From an uncultured Bermanella sp. (lineage in GTDB: Bacteria > Pseudomonadota > Gammaproteobacteria > Pseudomonadales > Oceanobacteraceae): a stretch of DNA of 64,000 nt. Where the stretch lies: assembly GCA_913058575.1 (NCBI GenBank), contig CAJXRF010000021.1, forward strand, positions 1-64,000, read 5' to 3'. Both the position numbers and the translations under genes were made by a program. Position 1 is the stretch's first letter, and every line of letters starts with the position of its first letter. Shown here in pieces: positions 17,178 to 25,990 of the stretch. Below the pieces are notes generated by a model, which ran no database searches, was not told where the DNA came from, and saw only the letters and a list, made by a program, of their open reading frames with translations.

Positions 17178-18110
17178 ATGGGTAACCGCGCTACCAACAC
17201 AGTAAATGAACTGATTATTGAGGCTTTAAAGTCCAGTAAAGATGGCTTTGGAGTGTATAACGAAGAAGATGTTTTAGTGTTCTGCAATGATAAATTAGCT
17301 GAAAATTTTGGGTTTCAATCTCATGAAATAATTGGAATGCCTTTTGAAACCATGCTGCGCCAATCTCATTCAGCAGGAGCTGGGGTTGCCACTGATGATC
17401 ATATAGAGGGATTAGTGGAGCGTGCCAAGGCCAGTCGGCTTGAAAAAGGGTTTGCTTCGTTTGAATCCGATATGCAAGACGGCAGCTGGGTGCAGGTGTC
17501 TAGGCTAAAAACCGATGATAACTTCATCTATATTTACGTAACAGACATTACCAAACTTAAGAAAACCGAAAGCGAATTACGAGGCGCGCTGCGGTATGTT
17601 AAAAAATTAGCCGCCACAGATTCCCTAACGGGCATTAGTAATCGTCGCCATTTTTTAGAAACTGCTGAAGTTGAATTTGAGCGCAGTTTGAATTATGGGC
17701 ACCCGTTGAGCATTCTAGCCTTAGATATAGATCACTTTAAATCCATTAACGATCACTACGGGCACCAAGCGGGGGATCAAGTGTTGGAGGCGATTACCCT
17801 TTGCTGCCAAAAGCTATTGCGTGAAAGTGATGTATTTGGGCGTTTAGGAGGAGAGGAGTTTTCTATATTGTTGCCAGATACGCCTGAGTCGGCTGCCAAG
17901 GTTACTGCGCAAAGAATTTTAAAAACGGTGGCGGCTCTAGAAGTGAACTATCAAGGCCAATGTATTCGTTTCACCACCTCTGTGGGGATTGCTCAATTAA
18001 GGGAAGGCTGCGACAACTTGGAGTCGCTCATGAATCAGTCAGATGAGGCTTTGTATGATGCCAAACATAAAGGCCGTAATCGAATGGCAGTATGGCCCAT
18101 AAAACACTGA
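17178..18110 (+). CDS. PAS domain diguanylate cyclase
   Basis: 310 residues: a PAS sensor domain (about 12-130, with YNEEDVLVFCNDKLAENFGF) and a GGDEF domain (about 145-305). The active-site signature is GGEEF at residues 224-228, a functional variant. Five residues upstream lies RESD, an RxxD inhibitory site, so product feedback by cyclic di-GMP is likely. No signal peptide or membrane segment is visible, so it is cytoplasmic. It stands alone and is divergent from the hydrolase gene. Confidence 0.92.
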   Translation: MGNRATNTVNELIIEALKSSKDGFGVYNEEDVLVFCNDKLAENFGFQSHEIIGMPFETMLRQSHSAGAGVATDDHIEGLVERAKASRLEKGFASFESDMQDGSWVQVSRLKTDDNFIYIYVTDITKLKKTESELRGALRYVKKLAATDSLTGISNRRHFLETAEVEFERSLNYGHPLSILALDIDHFKSINDHYGHQAGDQVLEAITLCCQKLLRESDVFGRLGGEEFSILLPDTPESAAKVTAQRILKTVAALEVNYQGQCIRFTTSVGIAQLREGCDNLESLMNQSDEALYDAKHKGRNRMAVWPIKH

Positions 18111-18391
18111 ACTTTTGAGAATGATAATGTTTCAAATTTATTATTTGTGATATGTGTAATCGGTGTCGTCAATGATATTTTTCTGGCTTAAAATTACTAA
18201 TGATCTGCTGCTTTAAACTCATTCCTTGCAATAAACATCGCTACTCTTTTACAGCTTGGTTTTTTTTCGATAAGGTCAAATCGCTTTATAAAAAATGTGT
18301 TCACTCAAACTTTTGGCTTTTCAGTTTCAATAATTCTAATGATAAAGACTGGGAAGGTTTCATAAATCAATCCTTTTGCAAGGACGCTTGA
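18111..18391. other. 281-bp intergenic region
   Basis: No supported gene. A 63-codon frame (18200-18391) runs up to the cytochrome start but has no ribosome-binding site and a composition rich in Phe, Lys, Asn and Cys that looks like translated AT-rich DNA. A ribosome-binding site AAGGA at 18379-18383 serves the following gene. Confidence 0.5.
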
Positions 18392-20269
18392 ATGAAAATA
18401 AGAACCTCTATTGCTGCGGCTACGGGCATAGTTTCTATGTTGGTGGGTTGTGGTTCCTTATATCAAGATAAAAATCTCCACACCAAAGCTTCGGATGTGA
18501 ATATCACACCTGAAGTGGGGGAAGTTCCCAAACGCCTAGAATTAGATCAAGCGTGGAGCAATAAAACCCGTATGGACTTTTGGTTCACCAGCCAAGGCTC
18601 ACAAATATTACCTTACAGTTGGTTTACTTGGCTTGAGCAAGCCGACAGTGAAGAATATTTTAGAAGTGTTGAACATATGGAGTCCTTACGGTACCTGCCC
18701 ATGCAAGCGTCCGCTAGAAACCCAGCTGGTTTACCCATTGGTTTTGCGCTTAATGAAAATAAAGACAGTGGCGATGCTTGGGTAGGGTTAACCTGTTCTG
18801 CTTGTCATACTAATCAAATTGATTACCAAGGTAAAAAAATGCTGGTAGAGGGCGCGCCTACCCTTGGAAATTTTGTATTGTTTTACAGCAAACTGGTGGC
18901 GGCACTTAATGCCACTAACGAAGACGCCGCTAAGTTTGATCGGTTTGCTAAAAAAGTATTAGCCGATGATTACAATGAAGGTGCAGCTAACAATTTACAT
19001 ACACAACTGACTCAATTAGCCATGCAGGCCAGTGAACGGGAAAACGTTAATAACTTACCCAGTAACTATCCCCGTGACTTTACCAGTTATGGTCGTCTAG
19101 ATGCTTTTGGTAATATTCAAAATGCAGGCAGTGCATTTGCCTTACATGATTTAACCAACGGTAATGCGCCTACTGCGCCGGTTTCTTATCCTTTTCTTTG
19201 GGGAACTCACCAGTCAGATGTGGTGCAATGGAACGCATCGGCTCCGAATACACCTGTTGTTGGGCCATTAGTGCGCAACATAGGTGAAGTGGTGGGGGTG
19301 TTTGGGAGCTTAAGTATTGAAGAAGCTTCTTGGTGGAAACGTATGATTGGTATTAAAAATAGTTATTCTTCTACGGTTGATATGAAAGGCTTAGGGAAAC
19401 TTGAGTCTTGGGTAAAAGAGTTGCGCTCACCTGCCTGGCCGCAAGAATATTTACCGCCAATTAATACTGCAAAGGCGGCGGCCGGCGCGCAATTATATCA
19501 GCAAGAATGCGCCAGCTGTCATCAAGTGATTCCTCGCGGTGACGAAGGTAAAAACTACAAGTCTGTTAAGACACCGGTTTCGGTGGTGGGAACGGATCCG
19601 GCCACCGCCTGGAATGCCGACTTCCATATGGCCGACACCTTATTATTGGAGGGCACCAAGTCAAAAATTGTGGCAGGGGAAAAATTTGATGAAACTGCTG
19701 CCGCCATCAGTATTTCAGTGAACGGCGTGGTGGGGCTTGTATTAAAGGACCCTATTAAAGCTTTAGAAGCAGGCCTGATTCCAATGAATGCCAAGCCAGA
19801 TAAGTCAACCAGTGAAAGCAGCGATGCCACCACGGGTGACAAATCTTTGGAAGAGTACATGGCACAAAATGTGAGCGAACGCGAAAATATTCGCAAGAGC
19901 AAAAAAGTCATGAAGCCCAAGACTCGCTCTATGAAGTCAGCCGCTGATCAATATGCTGGCCTTGTGTATAAAGCGCGCCCATTAAATGGTATTTGGGCAA
20001 CGGCGCCATTTCTACATAATGGTTCGGTGCCTAATCTTTGGGAATTACTGCAAAAACCTGAAAATCGCAGCAAACAATTTTGGGTAGGGGATAGGGAATT
20101 TGATCCAGTAAATGTGGGCTTTAATACAAAGGAAGGGTTGTCTGAATTTAATGTGCTAGCAGAAGATGGTCATATTCAAAAAGGCAACTCTAATGAAGGG
20201 CATGTGTACGGTACGCAATTAACTAAAAACCAAAAATGGACATTAATTGAATTTATGAAAACCCTTTAA
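18392..20269 (+). CDS. RoxA-like diheme cytochrome c lipoprotein
   Basis: 625 residues with a lipoprotein signal (MLVGC, lipid Cys20). Two CxxCH heme c motifs are present: CSACH at 135-139 and CASCH at 373-377. The DFWFTSQGSQILPYSWF segment and GAPTLGNF after the first heme are typical of the group that includes rubber oxygenase RoxA and proteins annotated as diheme cytochrome c peroxidases. Known members oxidatively cleave polyisoprene or act as peroxidases; which applies here is unknown. Its envelope location follows from the lipobox. A serine-rich low-complexity stretch (about 470-510) interrupts the C-terminal domain before the conserved APFLHNGSVPNLWELL. It ends at a strong terminator. 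Confidence 0.88.
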   Translation: MKIRTSIAAATGIVSMLVGCGSLYQDKNLHTKASDVNITPEVGEVPKRLELDQAWSNKTRMDFWFTSQGSQILPYSWFTWLEQADSEEYFRSVEHMESLRYLPMQASARNPAGLPIGFALNENKDSGDAWVGLTCSACHTNQIDYQGKKMLVEGAPTLGNFVLFYSKLVAALNATNEDAAKFDRFAKKVLADDYNEGAANNLHTQLTQLAMQASERENVNNLPSNYPRDFTSYGRLDAFGNIQNAGSAFALHDLTNGNAPTAPVSYPFLWGTHQSDVVQWNASAPNTPVVGPLVRNIGEVVGVFGSLSIEEASWWKRMIGIKNSYSSTVDMKGLGKLESWVKELRSPAWPQEYLPPINTAKAAAGAQLYQQECASCHQVIPRGDEGKNYKSVKTPVSVVGTDPATAWNADFHMADTLLLEGTKSKIVAGEKFDETAAAISISVNGVVGLVLKDPIKALEAGLIPMNAKPDKSTSESSDATTGDKSLEEYMAQNVSERENIRKSKKVMKPKTRSMKSAADQYAGLVYKARPLNGIWATAPFLHNGSVPNLWELLQKPENRSKQFWVGDREFDPVNVGFNTKEGLSEFNVLAEDGHIQKGNSNEGHVYGTQLTKNQKWTLIEFMKTL

Positions 20270-20307
20270 GTTTTCATAGGTTTAATATAAATCTGCTTTA
20301 ACAATCA

Positions 20308-20339
20308 AAGCCCTTAGTCGTTCACTAAGGGCTTTTTTT
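20308..20339 (+). terminator. Strong intrinsic terminator
   Basis: AAGCCCTTAG pairs with CTAAGGGCTT around a 5-nt loop and is followed by a T run. It ends the cytochrome gene and, read in reverse, could serve the convergent monooxygenase gene. Confidence 0.9.
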
Positions 20340-20383
20340 ATGCCCAAGAAGGGCTGTACCTTAAATTTTAAATGCCTTAAGTG

Positions 20384-20677
20384 TTAAGCGATTTTAGTCA
20401 TTTCATTTAAAACAAAGCTTGTTACAGCCCCATCGGTGGCGGCCATGTATTCTTTGAGGTGTTCATTTTCCATGTGCGCAAGCCACAATGCGCGATTACT
20501 CCAGTTTTCATAGAAAACAAAAACAGCTGGGTTTTCATTATCTTGATGAAGGTCGTATTGAAGGCAGCCTTCTTCTTGGCGAGTGGCTTCAATGAGCTTT
20601 AATAATTCAGATTTTACTAATGCTATTTTGTCGGTGTTGGCTTCAATACGGGCAACGATGGTTAATGCTTGTGTCAT
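20384..20677 (-). CDS. Putative quinol monooxygenase (ABM family)
   Basis: 97 residues matching the antibiotic biosynthesis monooxygenase/YgiN fold: ALTIVARIEANTDK, TRQEEGCLQYDLHQDNENP and FVFYENWSNRALWLAHMEN. These small ferredoxin-like dimers oxidise quinols or other aromatics without a metal. The gene lies 59 bases after the alcohol dehydrogenase gene and is probably cotranscribed with it, which suggests a shared quinone or carbonyl detoxification role. A paralogue lies at 40878. Confidence 0.88.
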   Translation of the reverse strand: MTQALTIVARIEANTDKIALVKSELLKLIEATRQEEGCLQYDLHQDNENPAVFVFYENWSNRALWLAHMENEHLKEYMAATDGAVTSFVLNEMTKIA

Positions 20678-20736
20678 GGTTATATCCTGTTGGTAAGGTT
20701 TAGTAAGTTAATGGGTTATTTTATAAAAACAGTTAA

Positions 20737-21777
20737 TTAAAAGTTTTCTAAAACAATCTTGCCAATGGCTTGGTTGCTTTCAATGTGTTGGTGCGCTTTA
20801 AGTAAATTTGTGGCGTTAATTTTTCCAAAATTTTCACCCAAAGTGGTTTTCAATCGTTTGCGATCAAATAAGTCGGCTAGTGTATTTAACATTTTGTGTT
20901 GTTTGATTATATCGCCAGTGTGAAACATAGAGCGGGTAAACATAAATTCCCAGTGTAAAGAAATGGATTTTAGTTTTAACTTCATAATATCCAAGCCTTC
21001 TTTGGGGTCATCAATCAGTGCAAATTTCCCTTGTGGGGCGAGCACATCCACTAGGCCATCGAAGTGCTGTTCGGTGTGGGTGAGGCTAATCACATGGCTC
21101 ACCTCTTGAATACCCAGCTCCTTAAGCTGTTGTTTCATATCTTTGTGATGATTGATCACATGATTAACGCCTAAATCCGTTAACCATTGTTGGCTTTTGG
21201 CTCTAGAGGCCGTGCCGATAACCATGGCATCTGTGAGGTTCACCGCCAATTGACTTAATATAGAGCCCACGCCACCTGCTGCCCCCACAATCAACAAAAT
21301 AGGTTTGTCTGTGCTTGTATTTAAAGCAGGTTTTGATATTGCCTCTGTTATTTGAAACCCTAAGCGATCAAACAATAATTCCCATGCGGTTATGGCCGTT
21401 AAAGGGGTGGCTGCTGCCTCGGCATTGCTCAGTGACTGGGGTTTGCGACCCACAATGCGTTCATCTACCAATTGATACTCAGCGTTGCTGCCACTGCGTG
21501 TAAGATCGCCTGCGTACCAAACCTTATCACCTACTTTAAAGAGCTCGCTTTGACTACCTGTGGCGACGACTTCGCCCACAGCGTCCCAGCCAAGTACTTT
21601 AAAGCCCTCTGTGGGTTGAGCACTTGCGCGCACCTTAGTATCCACTGGGTTAACCGAAATCGCTGCGACTTTCACTAATAGGTCACGGCCTAGCGCTTGA
21701 GGCATCTCTAAGGTGATGTCTTGTAAAGCGTGTTCCAACTGCAGGCTACCTGCATGTTTATAACCGATCGCTTTCAT
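20737..21777 (-). CDS. Zinc-type alcohol dehydrogenase-like protein (quinone oxidoreductase group)
   Basis: 346 residues of the medium-chain dehydrogenase/reductase superfamily, closest to the bacterial zinc-binding alcohol dehydrogenase family named TIGR02817. Visible are the GroES-like start MKAIGYKHAGSL, VAAISVNPVDTKVRA, GWDAVGEVVATG and the Rossmann motif VGAAGGVGSILSQLAV. The usual catalytic-zinc cysteine is replaced by the VDTKVR segment typical of zinc-independent quinone oxidoreductases. NADPH-dependent reduction of quinones or enones is likely. It is divergent from the LysR gene at 21910, its probable regulator. Confidence 0.88.
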   Translation of the reverse strand: MKAIGYKHAGSLQLEHALQDITLEMPQALGRDLLVKVAAISVNPVDTKVRASAQPTEGFKVLGWDAVGEVVATGSQSELFKVGDKVWYAGDLTRSGSNAEYQLVDERIVGRKPQSLSNAEAAATPLTAITAWELLFDRLGFQITEAISKPALNTSTDKPILLIVGAAGGVGSILSQLAVNLTDAMVIGTASRAKSQQWLTDLGVNHVINHHKDMKQQLKELGIQEVSHVISLTHTEQHFDGLVDVLAPQGKFALIDDPKEGLDIMKLKLKSISLHWEFMFTRSMFHTGDIIKQHKMLNTLADLFDRKRLKTTLGENFGKINATNLLKAHQHIESNQAIGKIVLENF

Positions 21778-21909
21778 TTTGCTCTCCCGTATTTAATGAA
21801 GCCATTATTCATAAAACGTTATAAACTATAAAGCTGGTAATGATTGAATTATTATCAAAAATATATTGATAATACTGAGTGCCTCTGAACCCTTTGGATT
21901 GGATAAAGT

Positions 21910-22854
21910 ATGAATGTCAGTGACCTCATGTTGTTTGTGCGCACGGCCGATAACCAGAGCATCACAGCGGCTGCGCGCCAGCTAGATGTTTCAACGGCTG
22001 CAGCCAGTGCGGCCTTAAAGCGTTTGGAAAAGCAGTTAGGCGTGGAGCTGTTTATTCGCTCCACAAGAAACTTACGCATCACTGAAGCAGGTGAGCGCTT
22101 TTTAAGCCACTGCCGAGATGCCTTGGGGGCTCTAGAAGAGGGCAAGTTATCCTTGAGCACTTTGCAAGGGCAGGTAGCAGGGGAGATGCGTTTATCGGTG
22201 TCCTCGGATCTTGGCCGTAATGTGATATTGCCTTGGCTGGATGAGCTGATGGACGCCCACCCTGAACTCTCAATAGCACTCATGGTAGGAGACTCGTTAG
22301 CAGACTTTTATATGGAGCGAGTAGACGTGGCTTTGCGATATGGCGAACCTGAAGACTCTTCTATGGTGGCGTTTAAAATTGCTAGGTTAAGGCGAATCGT
22401 GTGTGCCTCGCCAACTTACCTTAATGATATGGGAGAACCTGTACATCCTAACGAGCTTAGCCGGCATAACTGTCTGCTTTACCGAGTCGATAACCGTTTA
22501 TACGATCAATGGTCATTTAAAAATAACCTAGCGGTGGACGCTGGCTCTGGCCAAAAAAAGGGCACTGAGTTTTCTGTTAAAGTGAAAGGCAACCGAGAGA
22601 GTAACGATGCTGATTTAGTACGTCGTTGGTGCGTGTCGGGAAAGGGCATTGCGTTTAAATCTCAGTTAGATATGGCGGATGATTTACACCATAATCGCTT
22701 GGTTGAAGTGTTGCAGGACTTCTCAACACAAGACTTAGATTTATATTTAATATGCGCCAGTCGCCAGCAAGTGACACCGATGGTGTTATTGTTAAGAGAT
22801 TTACTGAGGGAAAAAATTAGCCATATGATAGAAGGCTATCCATTAAAAGTTTAA
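21910..22854 (+). CDS. LysR family transcriptional regulator
   Basis: 314 residues with the LysR helix-turn-helix (SITAAARQLDVSTAAASAALKR) and substrate-binding domain. It is separated by 132 bases from the divergent alcohol dehydrogenase/quinol monooxygenase operon, the standard arrangement for control of the neighbour. The effector is unknown. Its stop codon overlaps by four bases the end of the convergent gene at 22851. Confidence 0.9.
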   Translation: MNVSDLMLFVRTADNQSITAAARQLDVSTAAASAALKRLEKQLGVELFIRSTRNLRITEAGERFLSHCRDALGALEEGKLSLSTLQGQVAGEMRLSVSSDLGRNVILPWLDELMDAHPELSIALMVGDSLADFYMERVDVALRYGEPEDSSMVAFKIARLRRIVCASPTYLNDMGEPVHPNELSRHNCLLYRVDNRLYDQWSFKNNLAVDAGSGQKKGTEFSVKVKGNRESNDADLVRRWCVSGKGIAFKSQLDMADDLHHNRLVEVLQDFSTQDLDLYLICASRQQVTPMVLLLRDLLREKISHMIEGYPLKV

Positions 22855-23759
22855 AGAGAATGCACTTCAAATAAAACCGATAACCAGCGTAAATCTTCAG
22901 GGCCTAATTGTGCTTGTTGATGAAGCTTCGAGTTACCATAGGCCTCTTTATACACATGGCAGATGGCAATTTCAGTGAGACTACGCCAGCGCTCATGGTC
23001 CAACTCTGTAATGCTGCCATCTCCCAAATTAGGGTCTAATAATGGGTCGTGCTGTTCCTGTGTGGTATTCAAGGCAAACTCTAATTCTTTCAATATAGGG
23101 TTCACCACCTTTAAAGTCGTGGTGTCTTCAAATTGTGTTTGTATATTTTTCTGAGCTTCTTTCAATGATTTTTCGAGCTGGTGTTTCTGAAGTTTTTTAG
23201 CACCCGGTTTCAAAGCAAAGGTGTTGATTAAACTGCTCATTCCAGGTGTTAGCGCTTTTGCGGCAATGCCTATGCCTGCTATAGGGTTTACAAGAGCGGT
23301 TAGTCCACCTGCTAATAACATGCCCTTGGTTAACTGTTTATCAAGGGTATCAATATTGTTTGCCAGAGTTTCAAGGCCATTGGGGTTGTCTTTATATTGC
23401 TGATGAACAATGTCCATGGCACTTTGCTGCATGTATTGTTGCAACATAAATTCACTGTGCTCATTGGCAAAATGAAATACGCGACGTTTTTCTAATTCAT
23501 TAAGGGGTGGCACGCCATCAGGTAAACAGCGCATGGTATGCAAGGCGAATTGGTATTCACTTAAATGGTATGGAATAACAAAATAGTGCTTTTCATCAAA
23601 CAGCGTGTTCTGGGTTTGGGCACAGCTTTCTATAGAGGTGAAAATGGGCAGGTTGTTTAATTTATCTTTGGCTAAACTGTAGCCATTTGTTATTTCATCC
23701 AATGCTTTATCTGCATTGGATTGAATAGATTCTAAGCCTTTTTTGATCAAATTCTTCAT
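22851..23759 (-). CDS. Hypothetical protein with glycine-rich hydrophobic segment
   Basis: About 302 residues, not recognised. It is mostly helical and charged, with one hydrophobic glycine-rich stretch (MLLAGGLTALVNPIAGIGIA, about residues 170-195) that could be a membrane hairpin, and long Gln/Lys-rich helices after it. There is no signal peptide. The frame is open to a TTG at 23867, but that codon lies inside the T-rich arm of a terminator hairpin, so the ATG at 23759 preceded by AAAGAAAA is preferred. The gene stands apart from the PanE-like gene behind it, with a structured leader or terminator between. Confidence 0.7.
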   Translation of the reverse strand: MKNLIKKGLESIQSNADKALDEITNGYSLAKDKLNNLPIFTSIESCAQTQNTLFDEKHYFVIPYHLSEYQFALHTMRCLPDGVPPLNELEKRRVFHFANEHSEFMLQQYMQQSAMDIVHQQYKDNPNGLETLANNIDTLDKQLTKGMLLAGGLTALVNPIAGIGIAAKALTPGMSSLINTFALKPGAKKLQKHQLEKSLKEAQKNIQTQFEDTTTLKVVNPILKELEFALNTTQEQHDPLLDPNLGDGSITELDHERWRSLTEIAICHVYKEAYGNSKLHQQAQLGPEDLRWLSVLFEVHSL

Positions 23760-23854
23760 GAATTTTCTTTTGCACTCAGATAGTGAATAAGATGGGGATG
23801 GGAATCTTGAAGATACTGTAATGATAAAAGAATAAAGCCAGTAGGGATACAGAA

Positions 23855-23915
23855 GAAAAAAAGCCAACGCTACTAGACGGGCGGGTCACCCAGTCATACT
23901 AAAGTAAGTTGGCTT
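23855..23915 (-). terminator. Structured RNA ending in a T run
   Basis: On the minus strand AAGCCAAC pairs with GTTGGCTT across a folded interior that includes GAC-GGG-TGA-CCC-GTC pairings, and the closing arm runs straight into TTTTTTT. It is the terminator of the decarboxylase/PanE-like operon or a leader attenuator of the 22851 gene. Confidence 0.6.
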
Positions 23916-23925
23916 AAAGGCTTTC

Positions 23926-23954
23926 GGGCTTAGCATCTTTACCATGCTAAGCCC
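23926..23954 (-). terminator. GC-rich hairpin after PanE-like gene
   Basis: GGGCTTAGCAT pairs perfectly with ATGCTAAGCCC around a 7-nt loop, 18 bases past the PanE-like stop codon. There is no T run directly after it; together with the next hairpin it forms an extended structured region. Confidence 0.5.
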
Positions 23955-23972
23955 TGAAAAACGGGCTAACAG

Positions 23973-25001
23973 TTAGGCGGCCTCCCTCACTTTTTGCCAG
24001 ATAAAATCCACTGAAACAGGCTTGAAGGGTGTTTTAGTAAACTCTTCTTTGCAAATTTCATAAATGGTGCTGTTTACGGGGGTTTTAATGCCATGTTGCT
24101 TGGCCAATGCTAAAACATAACCATTGATGCTTTCTAATTCAGAGCTACCAGCACCATTAACAATAATGTCTTGGGCCATACTGGAAACCACCAGTTTTTT
24201 TAAGTTCTTAAGGTAAGGCTTACGCGTCACAAAGCCTGGCAATACACCCGCTGCGGTTATCAGTAACCAGCCCGGCATGCCACCCAGCTTACTTTCTTTG
24301 AAACCAGCCGCTTTCATAACCTTAATGCCTTCATAGGTCATGGTGGTGAGTAACTTCTGAAAGTCTTTACTTTTGGATTGATCATTTTCATGCAACGCCA
24401 CTAATGTGGTTAAAGAATTGGTGAGGTTGATGACGATTTTTGAATGAGCAGCATCCGCTAGTTTTTTATAGGCTTGGGTTTCTACGCCTTGATTAAAATC
24501 TCGTACAATGGTGTGCAATTGTGTTTCAGTGACGCCGCCATTGTGACCCAATGCAAACGGCCCTTTTTTCTGGTAGCCAACAACGCCAGGGCCGTCAACC
24601 CAAGCGTTAAAACACACCACCCCATAAATGAGCTGATTAAAATATTGAGGCAGAATTTTTTGATTTTCTACGCCATTTTGCAAGGCGACAATGGGGATGT
24701 CTTTACCGTATTTATGGGTTAACAACTGGCTAACCCCAGCAAGGCTGTAATTTTTAATACACAATACAATGACGTCAGGTGTGGGCACCTCGTCTAAATT
24801 TGAATAAGCCGTTACTCGTGACTTATAGCGTTTTTGAGGCTCCTCTCCATGATAAATATCCAGACCGTGCTGGTTAATGTGTTCACTTATTTCGGGCTTA
24901 TCAAAAATGCTCACCGCCACATCGCCATCATTTAACCAAGCGGCCACTGTGGTGCCAATGGCACCTGCTCCAAATACTAGGTAATGTCGTTTCTGGTTCA
25001 T
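23973..25001 (-). CDS. Ketopantoate reductase (PanE/ApbA) family protein
   Basis: 342 residues. An N-terminal Rossmann domain begins YLVFGAGAIGTTVAAWL, followed by VIVLCIKNYSL and ALQNGVEN, the nucleotide and substrate signatures of 2-dehydropantoate 2-reductases. The C-terminal helical domain carries the LTNSLTTL segment. It need not act in pantothenate synthesis: it sits behind an acetoacetate-decarboxylase-like gene, and PanE-like paralogues act on other 2-keto or 3-oxo acids. ATG 25001 has AAAGG seven bases upstream, better placed than ATG 25007, which overlaps the upstream stop as ATGA. It is cotranscribed with the gene at 25004. Confidence 0.82.
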   Translation of the reverse strand: MNQKRHYLVFGAGAIGTTVAAWLNDGDVAVSIFDKPEISEHINQHGLDIYHGEEPQKRYKSRVTAYSNLDEVPTPDVIVLCIKNYSLAGVSQLLTHKYGKDIPIVALQNGVENQKILPQYFNQLIYGVVCFNAWVDGPGVVGYQKKGPFALGHNGGVTETQLHTIVRDFNQGVETQAYKKLADAAHSKIVINLTNSLTTLVALHENDQSKSKDFQKLLTTMTYEGIKVMKAAGFKESKLGGMPGWLLITAAGVLPGFVTRKPYLKNLKKLVVSSMAQDIIVNGAGSSELESINGYVLALAKQHGIKTPVNSTIYEICKEEFTKTPFKPVSVDFIWQKVREAA

Positions 25002-25003
25002 GA

Positions 25004-25870
25004 TCATGCCTTTGTATGGGCTAAGTCGAAGCAAGCGTTAATGGAATCGCTATGACGGAATTGAAATGCAGTACTTTCTATTTTAAGGGCCTTTAATTTA
25101 TCGGCCATGGGGCCGCTGCCTAATTTTAGTGTTGCGCTGTCGCTGGTGGCTGATTTTTTAAGAATAGTGCCCATATTTTTAGTTAGGTTAAAGCTGCCAC
25201 TAAAGGCTGTAGAACTGGTAAGACGCTCGCCTTCTAATACCGAATAGAGATTTGATTTAACGTTAAAATCTTGAGCATCCCCTTGCATGGGAATGTTTAA
25301 CTCAATGTAAGGCTTTTCATCGTTCACCGATGAGGTCACGGTAGAGTAACCGTTGGCATGGTCAACATTGATGGTTTCGACATCTTTTGGTAACCCCCAT
25401 ATTTTACGGCCTCGAATGCGGTTTTCTAAAGAGGTAACAGGCATGTGAAAAACGTAATAGCCAAATTTCTTTAACTTGTCCCCCAATAACATGGTCAAAA
25501 CGGGAACATTCATGCCACCATCGCTCATGACTGGAATCGTCATGGCGATTTCATTGTAAGGGGCCACATTCATAACATTGCGGTATTCATAACAAGAAAA
25601 TATCACCAGTGAACGACCTTTGGTCATTTTAACGGGTTCCATGCGTGGGTCTGGCATCATGTCTTTAGCTGCTTGATAATCACAATGAAATATAGCGATT
25701 GAGCAGCTGGCATCGGCATAGAAAGTAGGGAATTGATAATTCTTTTTAATGTCTTCGGTGAGTTGCAAGGGTTGCTCGCGGTGTCTTAGTTCAAATTGTT
25801 TGAAAAAAGCATCATCAAACTTGCCTTCATTGGGAAGTAGTTGCTCATTAATGTTTAAATTAGTATCCAT
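25004..25870 (-). CDS. Acetoacetate decarboxylase family protein
   Basis: About 288 residues of the acetoacetate decarboxylase fold (PF06314). RGRKIWGLPKDVE contains the conserved Pro-Lys where decarboxylases form their Schiff base. The adjacent second lysine of true acetoacetate decarboxylase is Asp here, so a different reaction (aldolase, dehydratase or binding) is possible. The start is uncertain: TTG 25906 and ATG 25897 lack a ribosome-binding site; ATG 25870 has GGGG upstream. It is coupled to the PanE-like gene and divergent from a LuxR regulator. Confidence 0.78.
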   Translation of the reverse strand: MDTNLNINEQLLPNEGKFDDAFFKQFELRHREQPLQLTEDIKKNYQFPTFYADASCSIAIFHCDYQAAKDMMPDPRMEPVKMTKGRSLVIFSCYEYRNVMNVAPYNEIAMTIPVMSDGGMNVPVLTMLLGDKLKKFGYYVFHMPVTSLENRIRGRKIWGLPKDVETINVDHANGYSTVTSSVNDEKPYIELNIPMQGDAQDFNVKSNLYSVLEGERLTSSTAFSGSFNLTKNMGTILKKSATSDSATLKLGSGPMADKLKALKIESTAFQFRHSDSINACFDLAHTKA

Positions 25871-25990
25871 AGCGGCCCCAAAAGGTGAGTGAATCATTAA
25901 GCTCAATTGATTGTGCTCTTAAGCGTGAAAATAAAAATAGTAAAATTAGCCTATAGGCACCCCAATTTATGGGTTTGGAAAGCAAATATA

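Noticed and set aside
18200-18391. 63-codon open frame before the cytochrome gene
   Set aside because: Composition typical of translated AT-rich non-coding DNA, and no start signal.
23760-23867. Longer N-terminus (TTG 23867) for the hypothetical protein
   Set aside because: The added codons are the T-rich arm and tail of a terminator hairpin.
23961-23980. GGGCTAAC...GTTAGGC resembling integron attC core sites
   Set aside because: The two elements are only one base apart, overlap the PanE-like stop codon, and no integrase or cassette array is present.
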